From Acidobacteriota bacterium (GTDB lineage Bacteria; Acidobacteriota; Blastocatellia; Pyrinomonadales; Pyrinomonadaceae): a stretch of DNA of 64,000 bases. Location of the stretch: assembly GCA_019639135.1 (NCBI GenBank), contig JAHBSL010000011.1, positions 62,001 through 126,000 on the forward strand. The letters run 5' to 3'. The notes under the pieces are model-generated. The model saw only the letters and a list, made by a program, of their open reading frames with translations. It was not told where the DNA came from and did not search any database. The stretch's first letter is position 1. The number at the start of each line of letters is the position of its first letter. Shown here one piece after another: positions 51,299 through 60,384 of the stretch. The translations under genes were made by a program, and so were the position numbers.

Positions 51299-51997
51299 AT
51301 GGCGGAAACCGCTCCGAATAAAAACCGAACGGCCGTCCGGGTAGAGGGATTGACCCTTGACCGCGACGGCAGAAGGCTATTTTCCGATATGTCCTGGTCG
51401 CTCGCGGCGGGCGAATTTCTCGCCGTCACCGGGCCTTCGGGTGTCGGTAAATCGAGCCTCGTTTCGGCACTTGCCGGAATGCTCGAACCAACCGCCGGAA
51501 CTATCGAGCGGCCTGCCGCAGCAGCTTCCGCCGGCATGGTCTTCCAGGACCTTAGGCTAACAAAAGAGCTAAGCGTCTTGACCAATGTGCTTTGCGGGCG
51601 GCTTGGCCGGTTCCCGTGGTGGCGGACGCTTTTCGGGTTTCCTGCCGAGGAAAAACGGGCGGCATTTGCCAAGCTTGAAGAGCTTGAGATCGGCCACCTC
51701 TGCCACAAACCCGTCCGCAACATCTCCGGCGGCGAGCAGCAGCGGACGGCCATCGCCCGCGTGCTCTTTCAGGGACCGGATGTCATCTTTGCCGATGAGC
51801 CGACCTCAAACCTCGACCTCGCACTCTCCGAACGCGTGATGGCAATGCTCCGCCGCGAGTGCGGGTCCGCGGGCCGCTCAGCCATCTGCATTTTGCACGA
51901 TACGGAATTCGTCGGCCGTTTTGCCGACCTCGAGCTTCGGCTCGGGCGCGATCTTCCCAACGGGTGGGAATTGAGGAGGATCGCGGAAGCGGAATGA
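51299..51997 (+). CDS. PhnC-type ABC transporter ATP-binding protein
   Basis: 232 residues beginning immediately after the stop of the binding-protein gene (TAG-ATG). Walker A GPSGVGKSSL, Q-loop VFQDLRL, signature ISGGEQQRTAIAR, Walker B VIFADEPTSNLD and the H-loop ILHDTEF are all present. Closest in layout to PhnC (RLGRFPWWRTLFGFPAEEKRAAFAKLEELEIGHL). Its TGA overlaps the permease ATG (ATGA), so the three genes are one operon. Confidence 0.93.
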   Translation: MAETAPNKNRTAVRVEGLTLDRDGRRLFSDMSWSLAAGEFLAVTGPSGVGKSSLVSALAGMLEPTAGTIERPAAAASAGMVFQDLRLTKELSVLTNVLCGRLGRFPWWRTLFGFPAEEKRAAFAKLEELEIGHLCHKPVRNISGGEQQRTAIARVLFQGPDVIFADEPTSNLDLALSERVMAMLRRECGSAGRSAICILHDTEFVGRFADLELRLGRDLPNGWELRRIAEAE

Positions 51998-52797
51998 CCG
52001 GCGCACCTCCAAAACTCTCGTGGCGTGAACGCTTTACGGCGTTTCGGGCGACGCTGCTGCTCTTTGCCGTCGCTGTGATCATCTCGCTGCCGGCACTCCG
52101 CGGTTCGGGCCGCGACCTTGGCTATCTTGAGAACCTTCGCCGCTTTGCCTCGCAGTTCTTCCCGCCCGATCTGTCGGTAACGCCGCAGGTCATTGCAGCC
52201 CTTGGCGAGACCATTCAGATCGCCGTGATGGCGACCGTTATCGCTGTACTTATTGCACTGCCGCTTGCCGCCGCGGGCTCGCAGACGGTCGCCCCAAAGT
52301 GGCTCAATATCGGCACGCGAATGGTGCTCAATGTTATCCGCACGCTGCCCTCGCTCATCTGGGCACTCGTCGCGGTCGCGGTGGTCGGGCCAAATCCGCT
52401 CGCCGGCGTCATCGGCCTGACGTTTTACAGCATCGGATATCTCGGCAAGTTCTTTAGTGACGCCTTCGAATCGGTCGATACCTCGGTGACCAATGGGCTC
52501 CGGTCGCTCGGAGCTAATCCGGTGCAGGCGTTCCAATACGGAATGCTCCCGCAGCTCAAGCCGCTCGTGATGAGCCACGCCCTATGGATGCTTGAATACA
52601 ACATCCGCTCGGCCGCAATCATCGGCTACGTCGGGGCAGGCGGCATCGGGCTCCTGCTCCATACCTATCAGGAATTCGGGCAGTGGGATCGCTTTGCGAC
52701 CGTTCTGCTTTTTATCCTCATCCTCGTTACAACGCTCGATTTTTTCGGTGAGTGGCTCCGCGGAAAGATCGTCCGCACGGATCAAAAGATCACCTGA
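51994..52797 (+). CDS. PhnE-type ABC transporter permease
   Basis: 267 residues from the ATG overlapping the ATPase stop. Several membrane helices (ATLLLFAVAVIISLPAL, IAVMATVIAVLIALPLAAAGS, LIWALVAVAVVGPNPLAGVIGLTFY, FATVLLFILILVTTLDFFG). The EAA loop reads VTNGLRSLGANPVQAFQYGMLPQ, and MLEYNIRSAAIIGYVGAGGIGLLL is typical of PhnE. Completes the importer. Confidence 0.93.
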   Translation: MTGAPPKLSWRERFTAFRATLLLFAVAVIISLPALRGSGRDLGYLENLRRFASQFFPPDLSVTPQVIAALGETIQIAVMATVIAVLIALPLAAAGSQTVAPKWLNIGTRMVLNVIRTLPSLIWALVAVAVVGPNPLAGVIGLTFYSIGYLGKFFSDAFESVDTSVTNGLRSLGANPVQAFQYGMLPQLKPLVMSHALWMLEYNIRSAAIIGYVGAGGIGLLLHTYQEFGQWDRFATVLLFILILVTTLDFFGEWLRGKIVRTDQKIT

Positions 52798-52890
52798 AAT
52801 AACTGCCCGTTGATTCTCACTTCACGGCATTTTCGCGTCTATAAAGTAGAGAGTGGAATTTTGGACGCCGTTGCTCCAATATAGCGTTTT

Positions 52891-54189
52891 ATGCAGCCGC
52901 TGACGTACGGACAACTTATTCGCGGCAAACGTGATTTTCGCCACTTGCTGGCGGGGCAATTTGTCTCTGAACTCGGCAGTTGGTTCAATTTCATCGCGGT
53001 GCTCGGTCTTGTCCGCGTGATGTCGGATGCTTCGCCGATCGCGGCGGGCATTATCTTCGTCTGCCGGCTGGCCCCGCTCGCACTTCTCGCCCCGATCGCC
53101 GGCGGGCTTGCGGACCGCTTTTCGCGGCGGCAAATAATGCTCTGGACCGACCTCGCCCGTGCTGCGGTCGCCCTGCTTCCACTCTTGATCGTCAGCCGCG
53201 ACGACCTCTGGGTCGCCTACATCGCTACCGTTCTGCTCTCGGCGTTCAGCAGTTTCTTTGACGGAGCAAAGAACGCCGCGACGCCTAACCTGACCGGCAG
53301 CGACGGTCTGCTCGCCGGCATGGCATTGATGTTCTCGACCCGCTTTTTGCTGATGGCGGTCGGCTCGGCACTCGGCGGTTGGGCGGCGGCGGTCTTCGGT
53401 TACGAGATCTCGTTCATCATCAACGCCGTTTCGTTTCTCGTCTCGGCCTACACGGTCTGGCTGATCCCGGAAGATGCCGTCCGCGAGGCCGCGACCGCCG
53501 AACGCAAACCCGAAACCACCTTCATCGGCGAGATCCGCGAAGGTTTGGTCTATACGGTAAAGAACCATTTCGCGTTGACGATACTCTTGCTCAATGTCAT
53601 CTGGGCGACCGGCGGCGGTGCGATCAATATCGTCTTTGAGCGGATGGGCGGCGTTTACTTTGCCGAAAAGGACGCATGGAACCCTGACATGGCCGTCGGC
53701 CTGCTCTGGACCGCGGCCGGGCTCGGGCTCTTTCTTGGGATGATGCTCGCTCACCGGGCAAGCATTTATTTCGACCGCAAGGGCACGAACCGGCAGTTTA
53801 TCGGCTGGGCGTTGATAATCCACGGCGTGCTCTTCGCCATCGGCGGTTTGATGCCGGCCTTCTGGCTGCTGCTGTTTTTTACGTTCATTTCGCGGGCGAT
53901 AATCGGCGTCGAATATGCCGTGCAGGAGACAATGTTCCAGCGAAGCCTGCCGGACTACATCCGCGGCCGCATCTCAACGCTCGACCGTGGAGCGGAGCTG
54001 ACCATGTACGGCCTAACGACCTATCTCGCGAGCCTCGCCGTCTATGCAATCTCGCCGCAAACTCTGACGGTGATATCCGGCTTGCTCGCGGGCTCGGCGG
54101 GCATCGTCTGGTTTCTGCGAATGCGTCCAAACGCCGGCGGCCCCGAGGTCGAGATGCTCACCGCCTCGCCCCCGCCTGTCAGGCCCTAA
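52891..54189 (+). CDS. MFS transporter (EntS/MFS_3-type exporter)
   Basis: 432 residues, about 12 membrane helices. N-terminus RDFRHLLAGQFVSELGSWFNFIAVLGLV, loop LADRFSRRQIMLWTDLARA and DGAKNAATPNLTG match the MFS_3 group, which includes the enterobactin exporter EntS and macrolide efflux pumps. It lies 93 bp after the PhnE-type gene on the same strand, so it may belong to the Fur-linked cluster and export a metallophore, or may be unrelated. Confidence 0.88.
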   Translation: MQPLTYGQLIRGKRDFRHLLAGQFVSELGSWFNFIAVLGLVRVMSDASPIAAGIIFVCRLAPLALLAPIAGGLADRFSRRQIMLWTDLARAAVALLPLLIVSRDDLWVAYIATVLLSAFSSFFDGAKNAATPNLTGSDGLLAGMALMFSTRFLLMAVGSALGGWAAAVFGYEISFIINAVSFLVSAYTVWLIPEDAVREAATAERKPETTFIGEIREGLVYTVKNHFALTILLLNVIWATGGGAINIVFERMGGVYFAEKDAWNPDMAVGLLWTAAGLGLFLGMMLAHRASIYFDRKGTNRQFIGWALIIHGVLFAIGGLMPAFWLLLFFTFISRAIIGVEYAVQETMFQRSLPDYIRGRISTLDRGAELTMYGLTTYLASLAVYAISPQTLTVISGLLAGSAGIVWFLRMRPNAGGPEVEMLTASPPPVRP

Positions 54190-54245
54190 GCCGAAACACA
54201 CCGTCGGCTTGCCTGTTTCTTTCCTGAGGTATAGATTGTCGTCTT

Positions 54246-55415
54246 GTGCTCGAACGGATCAGGACAATTAGTGGCTGGACCGGGATCGCGATCTCGGTCG
54301 CGGGCGTCGCCGCTTTTACGCTGATCCTCCTGCCGTTTCGCCCGAGCCTGAATTCGACCGAGGTCGCGTTGGGACTGCTTCTGGTCGTCCTTGCGGCTTC
54401 GACCTTTTTTGGCAGCCGTTCGGGCCTTGCCGCATCCGTTTTTTGCATCCTGAGCTTCAATTTCTTTTTCCTCCCGCCCTATTACACCTTCAACATCGCG
54501 GGCGTCGAGAACTGGGTCGCTTTCGGGGCTTTTCTGATAACCGCTCTTGTCGCCGGCCAACTCTCGGGTTATGCCCTACGCCAGGCACGCGAATCAGAGC
54601 AGCGGAGGCTCAAGATCGAGCGGCTTTACAAGGAGCTTTCGGAAGCTTTTGAACAAGCCAGCGAAGCGGAAGCCCTCCGCCGGAGCGAAAAGCTGAAATC
54701 ATCACTGCTTGACGCCGTCACCCACGACCTCCGCACACCGCTCACCTCGATCAAAGCCGCCGTAACGACGCTACTCGACGAACCCGAATCCGGTGGCCTG
54801 CGGGACGAAGATCGTTCAGAATTGCTGGAGATCGTAAACGAAGAGACCGATCGGCTGAATGACTTCATTGAAAAGCTCGTCGGGCTCGCCCGGCTCGAGG
54901 CAGGTGAGTTCGGGCAGCCGCCGGTTCCCGGTTCGGTCGAGGAGATCATACAGAACGCAGTTGATCGTGCCTCTCGACGGCTGGGACAAAGGCGCGTTGA
55001 AGTTGTGATCCCGGCAGATCTCCCACCGGTCGCCGTAAACTCGATATCGGTTTCGGAGGCCGTCTTTACCGTCATCGATAATGCTGCGAAATTCTCCGGC
55101 CCGGAATCGGTGGTCCGTATATCCGCGGAGGTTCTCGGCCCGGCCATTGAGATCAGCATTGAGGACCAGGGACCGGGCCTCCCAAAGGAGCTTGGTGATC
55201 GGATCTTTGAGAAGTTCGTTCGGGCCGATGCGGGACATTCCGGCCGCGGGGCAGGGCTCGGCCTCGGACTGGCCTTCGCCCGCGGCATTCTGGAAACGCA
55301 GCACGGCAGCATCCGTTTCGATCACCCGAACGAGGGCTTTATGACACGATTTGTGATAACACTCCCTGTAGCTTCGCCGCCGGACGAGGCATTGAGGCAA
55401 ACCCGAGAAGTATGA
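54246..55415 (+). CDS. KdpD-like sensor histidine kinase (short form)
   Basis: 389 residues from GTG at 54246. An N-terminal DUF4118-type block of four membrane helices (ISVAGVAAFTLILLPF, VALGLLLVVLAASTFF, ASVFCILSFNFFFLPPYYTF, WVAFGAFLITALVAG) as in KdpD, without the large cytoplasmic KdpD/USP region. A coiled linker leads to HisKA with H160 in DAVTHDLRTPLTS. The ATPase domain has N box VIDNAAKFSGPE, G1 EDQGPGLP and G2 GAGLGLGLAFARGI. Overlaps the response-regulator gene by 4 bp. It probably senses potassium or turgor, judging from KdpD homology and the kup neighbour. Confidence 0.9.
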   Translation: MLERIRTISGWTGIAISVAGVAAFTLILLPFRPSLNSTEVALGLLLVVLAASTFFGSRSGLAASVFCILSFNFFFLPPYYTFNIAGVENWVAFGAFLITALVAGQLSGYALRQARESEQRRLKIERLYKELSEAFEQASEAEALRRSEKLKSSLLDAVTHDLRTPLTSIKAAVTTLLDEPESGGLRDEDRSELLEIVNEETDRLNDFIEKLVGLARLEAGEFGQPPVPGSVEEIIQNAVDRASRRLGQRRVEVVIPADLPPVAVNSISVSEAVFTVIDNAAKFSGPESVVRISAEVLGPAIEISIEDQGPGLPKELGDRIFEKFVRADAGHSGRGAGLGLGLAFARGILETQHGSIRFDHPNEGFMTRFVITLPVASPPDEALRQTREV

Positions 55416-56095
55416 GCGAAAAACGCATCCTGGTCATCGACGATGAGTATCAGATCGTGCGTGTTTTGAAGCGCAGCTTTGATGCGCATCGCTACAGCGT
55501 TCGGACCGCATCCGACGGCGAGGCCGGGATCGAGCTTTTCCACGACTTCAAGCCCGATCTCGTGATCACAGATCTCTCGATGCCCGGAATGGACGGCATC
55601 GAGGTCTGCCGGGCTATCCGCCGCGAATCCGAAGTTCCGATCATCGTCCTCTCAGTTCGCGGCGAGGAGAGCTCTAAGGTACGGGCTCTCGATGCCGGTG
55701 CCGACGATTACATCACAAAACCGTTCAGCATCAACGAGCTGCATGCAAGGGTCCGGGCGGCACTTCGGCGGGCTCCGGCTTCGACCGATGACGTTATCAG
55801 ATCGGGCGACTTTCGGCTGAACACATCGGAACGGGTTATCTATTTGAACAGCGAGCCGCTCCATCTGACACCTAAGGAATTCGCTCTCCTTGAATTCATG
55901 ATCCGCAACAGCGGCCGCGTGCTGACTCATCGAGCTCTGCTGGGTAAGGTCTGGGGCGGCGAAAGCACGGAACAGACCGAGTATCTGCGCGTGTTCATCG
56001 GCAATATTCGAAAAAAGATCGAGCCCGACCCGGCCGAGCCCCGCTACATTCTCACCGAACCCTGGGTCGGCTACCGCTTTAATCCCAAAGGCTGA
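55412..56095 (+). CDS. KdpE-like OmpR-family response regulator
   Basis: 227 residues. Receiver with acidic pocket VIDDE (9-13), phosphorylation site D54 (LVITDLSMPG), and K in DDYITKPF. C-terminal winged helix with LHLTPKEFALLEFMIRNSGRVLTHRALLGKVWG and YLRVFIGNIRKKIEPDP...TEPWVGYRF, typical of KdpE. Start overlaps the kinase stop (ATGA). Likely target: kup or another potassium gene. Confidence 0.93.
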   Translation: MSEKRILVIDDEYQIVRVLKRSFDAHRYSVRTASDGEAGIELFHDFKPDLVITDLSMPGMDGIEVCRAIRRESEVPIIVLSVRGEESSKVRALDAGADDYITKPFSINELHARVRAALRRAPASTDDVIRSGDFRLNTSERVIYLNSEPLHLTPKEFALLEFMIRNSGRVLTHRALLGKVWGGESTEQTEYLRVFIGNIRKKIEPDPAEPRYILTEPWVGYRFNPKG

Positions 56096-56184
56096 CCTTT
56101 ACGAAAGTTTTATTTATTATTTAGCTCCGCCTTATTCCGTTCACTTTAGGCTTTTAATAGCGGTCAAAGATCGCGTCAAAGCCA

Positions 56185-56472
56185 ATGAACGTCTCTGAAG
56201 AAAAGCTCATTTCCGCCCCCGCTCGCGAGCGAACTCGCTCAGCCGAGTGCCGGCTCTCGCGTTGGCGTAACCTTGCACACGCAGCGTTCATTCTTAGCCT
56301 GGTCTTGTTTCTGGCCGGAACGGCGATGTCGATTCTTACAGCCGCTTCGGTCCTCGAAAGCGGTGTTGCCGAAGCAAGTTTGACGGTCAGTTTCCTTCTT
56401 CTATCGCTCGCATGCTCATTTATTGGAGCACATGCGCTCGACCGCATCGACGAGATCCAGCGGATACTCTAG
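56185..56472 (+). CDS. Small two-helix membrane protein (95 aa)
   Basis: Unknown function. A charged 25-residue N-terminus is followed by two hydrophobic helices (LAHAAFILSLVLFLAGTAMSIL and ASLTVSFLLLSLACSFIGAHAL) and a short basic/acidic tail. It lies between the two-component genes and kup on the same strand; it might be an accessory subunit, but this rests on position alone. Confidence 0.6.
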   Translation: MNVSEEKLISAPARERTRSAECRLSRWRNLAHAAFILSLVLFLAGTAMSILTAASVLESGVAEASLTVSFLLLSLACSFIGAHALDRIDEIQRIL

Positions 56473-56539
56473 ATGCCGCCCTTTATGAAATCTTTACGCT
56501 TCACGGGCGACACTGTTAATTGATGAACTAAATGATCAT

Positions 56540-58477
56540 ATGAGCTCAAACAACCCCACTCAGGAAATCCACACAACCGTAAGCGACATAAGGATAGAGC
56601 GGGAGCCCCCGAAAGGCCGCTATCTTGCGCTTCTTTCACTCGCGGCTCTCGGTGTGGTTTATGGCGATATCGGCACATCGCCGCTATATGCGATCCGCGA
56701 ATGTTTTCACGGACCGCATGCCGTCGCTCTAACTCGCGATAATGTCTTGGGCGTCCTTTCGCTCATATTCTGGTCGCTCGTCATCGTCATCTGCGTGAAA
56801 TATCTTTCCTTCGTTCTGCGAGCCGATAACCGCGGCGAAGGCGGCATTCTTTCGCTTTCGGCCCTCGCGACTCCGATCTCGCCTTCGGGAAGGACCGAAC
56901 GCTGGGGCCTTCTCGCCCTAGGAGTTTTCGGTGCCGCTCTACTTTACGGCGACGGCGTGCTGACACCTGCGATCTCGATCCTCGGAGCTATGGAGGGCCT
57001 GACCGTCGCGACCCCGACGCTAACGCCCTTTGTCGTGCCGGTTACGATCGCCATCATCGTCGGTCTTTTTCTGATCCAGCACCGCGGAACCACCGGCGTC
57101 GGACGGATCTTCGGGCCGATGACGCTTTTGTGGTTTTTTGTCCTCGGCACACTAGGAATTGTCCAGTTAGTTCAGGTGCCCGAGGTTCTGGCTGCGGTCA
57201 ATCCGGCCCATGCGGTCGGCTTTTTCGCCCGCGACGGTCTCCACGGGTTCGTCATTCTCGGCTCTGTGTTTCTTGTCGTCACAGGCGGCGAAGCTCTTTA
57301 CGCGGATATGGGCCATTTCGGAACGCGGCCGATCCGACTTGCGTGGTTCACCGTGGCACTTCCCGGGCTCTTGCTCAACTACTTTGGCCAGGGTGCGCTC
57401 CTGCTTGAGGACCCTTCCGCTGCGGTAAATCCGTTTTACAGGCTCGCTCCGGAATGGGCACTTTATCCGATGATCTTTCTTGCGACATGTGCCGCGATCA
57501 TCGCCTCGCAGGCGATAATCTCAGGGGCCTTCTCGCTGACGATGCAGGCGGTCCAGCTCGGCCTGCTCCCGCGGATGAACATTACCCATACCTCAAGCCG
57601 CGAGATCGGCCAGATCTATCTTCCCGGCGTCAACTGGGCGTTGATGATCGGCTGCATCGCTGTCGTAGCGGCCTTCCAGACGTCGAGCAACCTTGCCTCG
57701 GCATACGGTATTGCTGTTACCTCGACGATGGTCATTACGACAGTGCTTTTCTATTTTGTCGCCCGCCATCGATGGAACTGGGGCCAGCTGCCCACGCTCG
57801 CACTTTGCGGAGTTTTTCTGCTTGTTGATCTCGCATTCTTCGGAGCCAACATAATCAAGGTTCTTGACGGCGGCTGGTTCCCGCTTGCATTGGCGACGGT
57901 CATCTACACCGTGATGCTTACGTGGAAGAAAGGCCGGCGCATTCTTCTCAAGCGGATACAGGACGAGACCGAAGACCTTGAGGAGTTTCTTTACCGCATC
58001 GAACACCAGAAGATCCATCGAGTTCCGGGCATCGCCGTCTTCATGAACGGCAATGCAACGCGGACCCCGGCAGCATTGATGCACAACCTTGAACACAACA
58101 AGGTCCTGCACGAAAAGACCATTTTCGTTACGGTAAAAACGCTTCCGTTCCCTTATGTTGATTCGAGCGAGCGTGCGGTCGTCGAGCCGCTCGGAAACGG
58201 ATTCACACGTGTCCGGCTGATGTACGGCTATATGGAGGAGCCGAACGTCCCGCGGGAACTCGCAGCAAACATCGATCTCGGACGTGGATATTCGATCGAG
58301 AATGCGACCTATTTCTTCGGGCGGGAAACCATTATTTCATCCGAGAAGCACTCGGGAATGACGAGCTGGCGTGAACGGCTCTTCGCTTTCCTGTCACGTA
58401 ACGCACGGAGCGCGACCAGCTATTTCAAGATCCCGCCGGGCCGTGTCGTAGAGCTTGGCGAGCAGGTCGAGATCTAG
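56540..58477 (+). CDS. kup: Potassium uptake protein Kup
   Basis: 645 residues. A proton-coupled potassium transporter of the KUP/HAK/KT family: LAALGVVYGDIGTSPLYAIRECF, the NRGEGGILSLSALA loop, LGAMEGLTVATPTLTPFVVP and GGEALYADMGHFGTRPIRLAWF. Then LNYFGQGALLLEDPSA, twelve membrane helices, and a C-terminal cytoplasmic domain (residues about 470-645) ending RVVELGEQVEI. Neighbouring KdpDE-like genes suggest potassium-responsive control. The stop overlaps the convergent gene by 4 bp. Confidence 0.96.
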   Translation: MSSNNPTQEIHTTVSDIRIEREPPKGRYLALLSLAALGVVYGDIGTSPLYAIRECFHGPHAVALTRDNVLGVLSLIFWSLVIVICVKYLSFVLRADNRGEGGILSLSALATPISPSGRTERWGLLALGVFGAALLYGDGVLTPAISILGAMEGLTVATPTLTPFVVPVTIAIIVGLFLIQHRGTTGVGRIFGPMTLLWFFVLGTLGIVQLVQVPEVLAAVNPAHAVGFFARDGLHGFVILGSVFLVVTGGEALYADMGHFGTRPIRLAWFTVALPGLLLNYFGQGALLLEDPSAAVNPFYRLAPEWALYPMIFLATCAAIIASQAIISGAFSLTMQAVQLGLLPRMNITHTSSREIGQIYLPGVNWALMIGCIAVVAAFQTSSNLASAYGIAVTSTMVITTVLFYFVARHRWNWGQLPTLALCGVFLLVDLAFFGANIIKVLDGGWFPLALATVIYTVMLTWKKGRRILLKRIQDETEDLEEFLYRIEHQKIHRVPGIAVFMNGNATRTPAALMHNLEHNKVLHEKTIFVTVKTLPFPYVDSSERAVVEPLGNGFTRVRLMYGYMEEPNVPRELAANIDLGRGYSIENATYFFGRETIISSEKHSGMTSWRERLFAFLSRNARSATSYFKIPPGRVVELGEQVEI

Positions 58478-59406
58478 GCCGTGATGATGACGGCTTTTGT
58501 GCCGGTGAGTTCGGAAAAGTCCTTGGTGTAAACGGCCTCGACCTTGCGGATCGGGTTGAGGGTATCGACGATATCCTGAGCGGTGACAAAGCCCGTTTCT
58601 ACGTGGGCGATCGCCCATTTGCGGATGTGCCCGGCCGAGCCGAGAAAGCTCGCCAGGAGCTGCAGATACTGCGACTTGGTCTCGACCGGCATACCGAGCG
58701 AGCCCGACCGCATCGCATCGATCTCCGGCCAGAAATCGCTGCCCTCGCGGAGCCATTCCTCTTTCCACATCAGGTCGTCGGTATATCCGGTCCGGGTGGC
58801 GGTGCGTGCCGGCGGAAGCCGGAGAAATAGCAGGTCAGTACGGGTCTCGGCGATGAATTCCTTGACACGCTGGTTCTGGCATGTGTTGGTCTGGCCGTTA
58901 TTGACCGGCGACGGGAGCGAGTTCCAAAAGCGGCGGAAAGCGTTCGAGAGCGGCTGCCGCAGTTCGCCGTTGTCATCATTGAAAGATCGGGCGTAATCGC
59001 CGACCGCCATCACCAGGCTCGACGCGATCGCGAATGAAAAGGGCGATTCGAGCCGGTCGATGTTCCGCCTTGCATTATCGAACCACCACGAATCCGTCTC
59101 GCTGAACCAGGTCCGAAGTGCCGGATTCCTGAGCCGGTGGCCCGGAATGTAGATGTCCTCAAGCACCGTATTCAGGTCTTCATCCGAGAGCCGCTCGTTG
59201 TTGTTCTGTATCGCCGCGACCGAACGCGTCCACGCCGAACGGAGCACGTCGTTCGTCGCAACGCGAGCGCCGTGCCGCTTAAGGTAAGTGCCGAGCAGCG
59301 GATCGGCGGCAAAAAGCATCGCCACCGAGCCGAATTTCAGCCGACGAAGGACGTTGAGGTCAAAGCCAAGCCAGCCCGCCGGAAGTGTTTTCGTGTGGAG
59401 CATCAT
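58474..59406 (-). CDS. Uncharacterised protein, possibly degenerate D12-class DNA methyltransferase
   Basis: 310 residues, no signal peptide. The N-terminal stretch LKFGSVAMLFAADPLLGTYLKRHGARVATNDVLRSA is reminiscent of the SAM-binding and ND motif of D12-type adenine methylases. DLLFLRLPPARTATRTGYTDDLMW stands where the catalytic DPPY would be expected. If the comparison is right, the catalytic motif is lost (LPPA instead of DPPY), so it would not methylate. The rest (NIDRLESPFSFAIASSLVMAVGDYARSF, FRRFWNSLPSP) fits a helical recognition region. The family call is weak. Confidence 0.55.
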   Translation of the reverse strand: MMLHTKTLPAGWLGFDLNVLRRLKFGSVAMLFAADPLLGTYLKRHGARVATNDVLRSAWTRSVAAIQNNNERLSDEDLNTVLEDIYIPGHRLRNPALRTWFSETDSWWFDNARRNIDRLESPFSFAIASSLVMAVGDYARSFNDDNGELRQPLSNAFRRFWNSLPSPVNNGQTNTCQNQRVKEFIAETRTDLLFLRLPPARTATRTGYTDDLMWKEEWLREGSDFWPEIDAMRSGSLGMPVETKSQYLQLLASFLGSAGHIRKWAIAHVETGFVTAQDIVDTLNPIRKVEAVYTKDFSELTGTKAVIITA

Positions 59407-59450
59407 CAGCTACGTTAGCACCTTTCAACCTTAGTGGGCAGTGCCGCGTC

Positions 59451-59867
59451 TCATTTTGCGAAAACCTGCGAAAGGTCATTGAACCCTTTGAATTCTAAGG
59501 CATTCCCGCTCGGGTCCATAAAGAACATCGTCGCCTGCTCGCCGACCTCGCCCTCAAATCGGATCTTCGGTTCGATGACAAATTCGACGCCTTTCGACCG
59601 CAACCGTTCGGCCAGTTCGCGCCAGTCTGCCATCGGCAAAACTATCCCAAAGTGCGGCACCGGTACATGGTCGGCATCGACCTCATTTCGCACAGCAACT
59701 CCGCCGCCAGCCGGCGAGAGATGCGTCACGATCTGATGCCCGTAAAGGTCAAAGTCGATCCACGTCTCCGAACTTCTGCCCTCGGGACAGCCGAGAACAC
59801 CGCCGTAAAACTCGCGTGCGGCCGAAAGGTCATCGACCGGAAATGCCAGATGAAAGATCGTTGCCAT
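59451..59867 (-). CDS. Glyoxalase/bleomycin-resistance/dioxygenase superfamily protein
   Basis: 138 residues from the ATG at 59867 ([27 protein letters not shown]); the longer ORF upstream is not supported. A VOC-fold protein with candidate metal ligands H6 (IFHLAFPV), the His of [10 protein letters not shown] and E in GNALEFKGF. Resembles the group annotated as VOC-family glyoxalase. Cytoplasmic; substrate unknown. Same strand as the DinB-like gene, 17 bp downstream of it. Confidence 0.88.
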   Translation of the reverse strand: MATIFHLAFPVDDLSAAREFYGGVLGCPEGRSSETWIDFDLYGHQIVTHLSPAGGGVAVRNEVDADHVPVPHFGIVLPMADWRELAERLRSKGVEFVIEPKIRFEGEVGEQATMFFMDPSGNALEFKGFNDLSQVFAK

Positions 59868-59884
59868 AACTGTGTTTCCGCTGG

Positions 59885-60361
59885 TCAGACGCGTTTCGCC
59901 ATCTGCCGGATCGCCCCAAAGTGGTATGCCGAATGCGCGATTATCGCGATCGCCTCGCCGATCCGGTCTGGCTTCCATTCCCCGACCGCCGCCAGCCGCT
60001 CAGTCGCCGACCGGTACGAACGCTCGACGCTTGAACGAAGAGCCGCCCATTCGTCCTCATTCACCGTCTCGATCAGCCAACTGTCCTCCCAGTTGACCGG
60101 CGCCGTCCGCCCTTCGATGAACTCGATCAATCGATCGACGTAGAACTTGAGATGCTCGGTATGGGCCGCGATCGTCGAACCCTCAAAGCGTTGCGATGCC
60201 TGCTCTGCGCTGATCGACCCAAGCGTAGAAAAAACGCCGATGCCGCGGTCAAGGTAAATGCTGCCCTCGCCGTCGGGCGACCCCTCAAAGGTCTCGCGGA
60301 GCACAAGCAGGACGTCGCGGACAAGGTCCTCACCGCTGATATTGTATTTTGCCTCGTTCAT
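59885..60361 (-). CDS. DinB-like/YfiT four-helix metal-binding protein
   Basis: 158 residues. The DinB-fold hallmarks are the mid-helix histidine in [24 protein letters not shown] and the C-terminal pair in [18 protein letters not shown] (HxxxH). Members bind a metal and act as thiol-dependent transferases in low-molecular-weight thiol metabolism; the exact reaction is unknown here. Probably co-transcribed with the VOC gene. Confidence 0.85.
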   Translation of the reverse strand: MNEAKYNISGEDLVRDVLLVLRETFEGSPDGEGSIYLDRGIGVFSTLGSISAEQASQRFEGSTIAAHTEHLKFYVDRLIEFIEGRTAPVNWEDSWLIETVNEDEWAALRSSVERSYRSATERLAAVGEWKPDRIGEAIAIIAHSAYHFGAIRQMAKRV

Positions 60362-60384
60362 TTATACTTATTCCTTCAACCGCC

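Noticed and set aside
50372-52797. Certain phosphonate transporter
   Set aside because: No C-P lyase or phosphonatase genes nearby, and the upstream Fur-type box and TonB receptor point to another or additional ligand, so no phn symbols were assigned.
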